From the NCBI GenBank assembly GCA_964515235.1, contig CAZEVO010000021.1, forward strand, positions 1-35,477: a DNA stretch of 35,477 nt, written 5' to 3'. The notes under the pieces are model-generated. The model had not been told where the DNA came from, ran no database searches, and worked only from the letters and a program-made list of their open reading frames with translations. This document shows, one piece after another, positions 32,888 through 35,477 of this stretch. Positions within the stretch are counted from its first letter, which is position 1, and the number at the start of each line of letters is the position of its first letter. The stretch comes from OPU3-GD-OMZ sp964515235. GTDB lineage: Bacteria; Pseudomonadota; Gammaproteobacteria; Methylococcales; Methylomonadaceae. Position numbers and translations under genes: made by a program.

Positions 32888-34165
32888 TCAATAGTTAGTA
32901 GATTTCTTCGATCGGTAATTTTTTGTATTACCGTTACGCGATGTACGTTGTGCTGTTCGATAATTTGTTTGATTTCTTTTAGGTTTTTTAGATTTGCTTG
33001 GGCGGTGTTGAAATTCTGATTCTGGGATATTGTGAGTAGGTTCGAAGTCGTCAATTAACTTACGAGTCAGCGTTTGTTTTATCAAGCGCTCAATATCAGA
33101 TAGTTGTTTGAATTCATCGGCACTCACCAGAGATACTGCTTGTCCATTTAATCCGGCGCGACCCGTCCGACCAATTCGGTGGACATAATCTTCTGGGACA
33201 TTAGGTAAGTCAAAATTTATAACGTGCGGGAGTTGGTCAATGTCAAGTCCGCGAGCTGCAATATCTGTTGCAACAAGAACGCGTGTGGATAAGTCTTTGA
33301 ATTCAGCTAGTGCCTTGGTTCTTGCTGCTTGGCTTTTGTTTCCATGAATTGCGGCGGCTTTTATTCCATGTGATTCAAGGTGTCTAGTCAGTTTATTTGC
33401 GCCGTGTTTCGTTCGAGTAAAGACTAAAACTTGTTGCCATTGTTGTTCGTTAATTAAATGACAAAGGAGTGCTGCTTTTTGTTTTTTATCAACGGGACAA
33501 ATCCATTGAGTGATGTTTTCTGCGGTAGTATTTCGAGGGTTTACAGAAATTTCGATTGGTTTGTTAACAAGTCCTCGCGCAAGTGTTCTTATCTCTTTAG
33601 AAAACGTAGCAGAAAACATTAGATTCTGACGATGTTTAGGGAGGGTAGCAATGATTTTTCGAATATCATGAATAAACCCCATGTCCAGCATTCGATCAGC
33701 TTCATCTAAAACTAATACTTCTAATTGATTAAAGTTAATTGCATTTTGTTGATGTAAGTCAAGGAGTCGGCCAGGTGTTGCTATCAGAATATCAACGCCT
33801 TTTCCTAGTTTTTTTATTTGTGGATTAATTTTTACGCCGCCAAAGACAACGGTTGATCGTAGCGGTAAGTGCTTTCCATAAGTGCTTACGCTATCACCAA
33901 TTTGAGCAGCTAATTCACGTGTTGGTGTTAAAATTAACACTCTTGCTTGATTGGCCTTGGCATGATTCCCTTTTACAAGTCTTTCAAGGATAGGGAGAGT
34001 AAAACCGGCTGTTTTTCCTGTTCCAGTTTGTGCAGCAGCCATGACATCATGCCCGCTCATGATAGCGGGAATAGCTTGTTCTTGAATGGGGGAAGGAGTG
34101 GAGTAGCCTTTATCTGCTATTGCTTTAAGAATTGGCTCAGATAAGCCTAAGGGGGTAAAACTCAT
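32888..34165 (-). CDS. rhlE: DEAD-box RNA helicase, RhlE-like
   Basis: A 425-aa ATP-dependent RNA helicase. The Q motif is GYSTPSPIQEQAIP, motif I AQTGTGKT (45-52), motif II DEAD (154-157) and motif III SAT (185-187). The second RecA domain contains VLVATDIAARGLDI and HRIGRTGRAG. The C-terminal 60 residues are Lys/Arg/Asn-rich and disordered, which suits RNA binding. The short core with start FTPLGLSEPILKAIADKGY fits RhlE, a ribosome-assembly and RNA-decay helicase often induced in the cold. SD is AAAGAGA. Next to RRM and cold-shock genes on the same strand. Confidence 0.93.
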   Translation of the reverse strand: MSFTPLGLSEPILKAIADKGYSTPSPIQEQAIPAIMSGHDVMAAAQTGTGKTAGFTLPILERLVKGNHAKANQARVLILTPTRELAAQIGDSVSTYGKHLPLRSTVVFGGVKINPQIKKLGKGVDILIATPGRLLDLHQQNAINFNQLEVLVLDEADRMLDMGFIHDIRKIIATLPKHRQNLMFSATFSKEIRTLARGLVNKPIEISVNPRNTTAENITQWICPVDKKQKAALLCHLINEQQWQQVLVFTRTKHGANKLTRHLESHGIKAAAIHGNKSQAARTKALAEFKDLSTRVLVATDIAARGLDIDQLPHVINFDLPNVPEDYVHRIGRTGRAGLNGQAVSLVSADEFKQLSDIERLIKQTLTRKLIDDFEPTHNIPESEFQHRPSKSKKPKRNQTNYRTAQRTSRNGNTKNYRSKKSTNY

Positions 34166-34263
34166 ATATTGTCTCTTTGGTTGGTAATCTGTTTGCCCGG
34201 TTAGAACTAGATATAATTTGAGCGAACTATTTTTTGGTAGTTAATTTAAGGCATTTTAATTCA

Positions 34264-34294
34264 GTAATAGATTATTATTTGCAAAATCTATTAC
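34264..34294. repeat. 10-bp perfect inverted repeat upstream of rhlE
   Basis: GTAATAGATT (34264-34273) and AATCTATTAC (34285-34294) are perfect inverted copies around an 11-base loop. They lie in the 184-base gap between the RRM gene stop and the rhlE start, about 100 bases upstream of rhlE. As DNA it could be a regulator site. As RNA it would form an AT-rich hairpin in the rhlE leader or the RRM mRNA tail. No T-run follows on the minus strand, so a terminator is unlikely. Confidence 0.5.
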
Positions 34295-34349
34295 GTTGAT
34301 GTCTTTCTAATGTCATTAAGTGAGGTAGGTCACCTAATCGAGGAGGTGT

Positions 34350-34619
34350 TTACCGACGGCGGCCGCCACGGCTTTGTTTGCGAGGATCTTCAAATTTTAC
34401 GACAAGAAGTTTATCACCAACACTTCTGCCGTTAAGGCCAGCAATGGCGGCTCGTGCTTCGTGACCTTCCATTTCGATAAAGCCGAATCCTTTGCTTTTC
34501 CCTGAAAAAATATCACTGGCAATTTCTATCGAACGTACGGTACCGAATTCTGCAAATAAAGTTTTGACGCTTTCTTCGGTGGCATCATGGGGCAGGCTTC
34601 CAACGAACAGTTTTTTCAT
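34350..34619 (-). CDS. Small RRM RNA-binding protein
   Basis: An 89-aa single RNA-recognition-motif protein. RNP2 is LFVGSL at 4-9, and RNP1 is KGFGFIEM at 43-50, both with the aromatic residues needed for RNA stacking. The fold ends near residue 78 and is followed by a short basic tail (PRKQSRGGRRR). Such proteins occur in cyanobacteria and proteobacteria and are often cold-induced. The targets are unknown. SD GAGGA is 4-5 bases from the ATG. It follows a csp gene on the same strand, with competing hairpins in the 79-base gap. Confidence 0.92.
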   Translation of the reverse strand: MKKLFVGSLPHDATEESVKTLFAEFGTVRSIEIASDIFSGKSKGFGFIEMEGHEARAAIAGLNGRSVGDKLLVVKFEDPRKQSRGGRRR

Positions 34620-34643
34620 TTAATCCTCAGTGTATATAGAAAG

Positions 34644-34681
34644 GGGAGCAAGGCTCCCTCATTAAGTATAGTATAGGGAGC
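34644..34681 (-). promoter_or_regulatory. Competing hairpins between csp and the RRM gene
   Basis: Three complementary arms are present: GCTCCCT (34681-34675 on the minus strand), AGGGAGC (34659-34653) and GCTCCC (34649-34644). The middle arm can pair with the first (7 bp, 15-base loop) or the third (6 bp, 3-base loop), but not both. The second hairpin is followed by CTTTCT, a poor U-tract, and lies 24 bases upstream of the RRM start codon. This has the layout of an attenuator or translation switch. On the plus strand the same arms are followed by TGCGG and seven Ts, terminator-like. Confidence 0.45.
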
Positions 34682-34698
34682 TGCGGTTTTTTTATTGG

Positions 34699-34902
34699 TT
34701 ATGTCAGTTGAACATCGGTTGCTTGAGGGCCTTTAGGGCCATCTTCAACGTTAAAATTAACAGATTGTCCTTCATCTAATGTGCGAAATCCATCGGTTTG
34801 AATTGAAGAGTAATGAACGAATACATCGGTGCTACCTTCGGAAGGAGAAATAAAGCCAAAACCTTTTGCTTCGTTGAACCATTTAACAGTGCCTGTAGCC
34901 AT
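34699..34902 (-). CDS. Cold-shock protein, CspA family
   Basis: A 67-aa single cold-shock domain. RNP1 is KGFGFI (14-19) and RNP2 is VFVHYS (27-32). The start MATGTVKWFNEAKGFGFISP and the end GPKGPQATDVQLT are typical. It would bind single-stranded RNA and DNA and melt RNA secondary structure. SD TAGGT lies about 10 bases before the ATG. It is divergent from a second csp gene at 35334, and 32 bases of the coding sequence are identical in the two genes in inverted orientation. Which Csp subtype it is cannot be told. Confidence 0.96.
   Translation of the reverse strand: MATGTVKWFNEAKGFGFISPSEGSTDVFVHYSSIQTDGFRTLDEGQSVNFNVEDGPKGPQATDVQLT
34856..34887. repeat. 32-base inverted repeat, copy 1 (in csp)
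   Basis: The bases encoding VKWFNEAKGFG are identical over 32 positions to 35355-35386 in the divergent csp gene, in inverted orientation. Part is explained by protein conservation, but synonymous positions also match. Confidence 0.8.
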
Positions 34903-35139
34903 ACTGAAATTACCTATAGTTTGAATTAATATGAGATATTGTAGATTAATCAGTGAGAATTACAGTACAGCACAAGAAATGAGATCGGGTACAACTGGAT
35001 AAAACCAATAGAAAATACAATTACAAACGAGTAATTACAGCATATTTTCTTCTTAATAGCTATTAATTAATTATTCGTGTTCGTTTTTTTAGTAAAAGCA
35101 GTGGAAATTTATTCACTTAAATTTAGTGTTGAAAAGATG

Positions 35140-35167
35140 TTGCTTACTTAGAAAAGCGGTATATAAT
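35140..35167 (+). promoter_or_regulatory. Promoter for the right-hand csp gene
   Basis: TTGCTT (35140-35145), a 16-base spacer, and a perfect TATAAT (35162-35167). Transcription would start near 35174 and leave an untranslated leader of about 160 bases, close to the long leader known for cspA mRNA in E. coli. Confidence 0.6.
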
Positions 35168-35274
35168 TAAGGGAGCTTTAAAGTACTTTTTTATGTTTGC
35201 ACACCATTTCGATGTTCTGTCTATAGTATTCGTCCTGTTCTTCATAATTAATAGCATCACTTTTAGCTAAATAG

Positions 35275-35294
35275 CCTTAATGAAGTTATTAAGG
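35275..35294 (+). other. Leader hairpin of the right-hand csp gene
   Basis: CCTTAAT (35275-35281) and ATTAAGG (35288-35294) form a perfect 7-bp stem with loop GAAGTT in the predicted csp leader, 39 bases before the ATG. Its AT-richness would make it temperature-sensitive. A regulatory role is inferred from position only. Confidence 0.4.
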
Positions 35295-35333
35295 TAAAAA
35301 ATATTTATTTTCGAAAAAATTATAGGATAGATT

Positions 35334-35477
35334 ATGTCTACAACTACTGGTACAGTTAAATGGTTCAACGAAGCAAAAGGTTTTGGTTTTATTGAGCAAG
35401 AAAGTGGTCCTGACGTGTTTGCACACTTCAGCGCTATCCAAGGTTCAGGCTTCAAGACGCTTGCAGAAGGTCAAAAA
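35334..35477 (+). CDS. Cold-shock protein, CspA family, 3' end missing
   Basis: The first 48 codons are present, running off the right edge in frame. They read MSTTTGTVKWFNEAKGFGFI, then EQESGPDVFAHFSAIQ, then GSGFKTLAEGQK. RNP1 (KGFGFI) and RNP2 (VFAHFS) are intact. SD AGGA (35324-35327) is 6 bases from the ATG. It has a long predicted leader like E. coli cspA. It is divergent from the csp at 34699-34902, from which it differs in RNP2 (VFAHFS against VFVHYS). The reverse-strand frame over this region is a shadow. Confidence 0.95.
   Translation, partial: MSTTTGTVKWFNEAKGFGFIEQESGPDVFAHFSAIQGSGFKTLAEGQK
35355..35386. repeat. 32-base inverted repeat, copy 2 (in second csp)
   Basis: Inverted copy of 34856-34887, identical over 32 bases. 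The two copies flank the whole divergent csp regulatory region. Confidence 0.8.

Larger units (their letters stand above)
34903..35333. promoter_or_regulatory. Divergent csp intergenic region
   Basis: 431 bases without a credible ORF, very AT-rich, between two divergent cold-shock genes. It contains a 12-base palindrome TAATAGCTATTA (35054-35065) next to a TTAATTAA run, a good promoter for the right-hand csp (separate entry), and a hairpin near its start codon (separate entry). A promoter for the left-hand csp must also lie here, but I could not pick a convincing one. Confidence 0.6.

Noticed and set aside
35267..35455. A 62-codon minus-strand frame at the right end.
   Set aside because: It lies antisense to the cold-shock gene starting at 35334, which has clear RNP motifs and an SD.

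Overview
The window is a stretch of ordinary bacterial chromosome, rich in A+T by eye and densely packed with housekeeping genes on both strands. Gene content and order point to a gammaproteobacterium. Several blocks match neighbourhoods known from Escherichia coli or Pseudomonas: ubiG-mupP-SDR (Pseudomonas-like), nudJ-mnmA-purB, clpS-clpA-infA-aat with trxB and ftsK nearby, queG divergent from nnr-tsaE-amiB, and lpxH-ppiB divergent from cysS. The low GC, an fchA-type cyclohydrolase and the Pseudomonas-like ubiG block make a marine methylotroph or hydrocarbon degrader of the Cycloclasticus/Methylophaga kind plausible. That placement is inference only. There is no integrase, transposase, CRISPR array or phage gene.

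Left part (1-8400). The start of a sufT-like gene is cut by the left edge, and ubiG, mupP and a YciK-type dehydrogenase lead into it on the minus strand. Divergently, an A-type Fe-S carrier with an odd Cys/Gly-rich tail overlaps an ATP-grasp ligase of unknown substrate. A minus-strand run follows, in transcription order: mtnP, mtnA, a formyltransferase-fold protein, an AmmeMemoRadiSam-type radical SAM enzyme without its usual partners, and yggX.

Middle (8680-24800). cysZ and a small lipoprotein are followed by mtaB, a fused SpmA-SpmB membrane protein, and the overlapping nudJ-mnmA-purB set, which lacks the hflD of E. coli. Next come clpS-clpA facing infA, and the two N-degron aminoacyltransferases bpt and aat. 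ClpS, ClpA, Bpt and Aat together provide the adaptor, unfoldase and both tagging enzymes of the bacterial N-degron pathway. trxB diverges from ftsK, whose 3' end overlaps queG.

Right part (24900-35477). nnr-tsaE-amiB is followed by lpxH and ppiB (minus), cysS, and an fchA-like gene with a TTG start. A Pro-Arg-His tRNA cluster and a YaiI-family gene come next. The last 2.6 kb is an RNA-handling cluster: a RhlE-like DEAD-box helicase, an RRM protein and two divergent cold-shock genes, the second cut by the right edge. The noncoding DNA here is unusually structured. It has competing hairpins between csp and the RRM gene, a 10-bp perfect inverted repeat ahead of rhlE, and a long leader before the second csp.

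No clearly new multi-gene system is evident. The best leads are the Cys-tailed Fe-S carrier coupled to an ATP-grasp ligase, the orphan radical SAM enzyme with its own Cys-rich tail, a cyclophilin gene with two well-supported starts (secreted and cytosolic), and the RNA-structure signals around the cold-shock genes.
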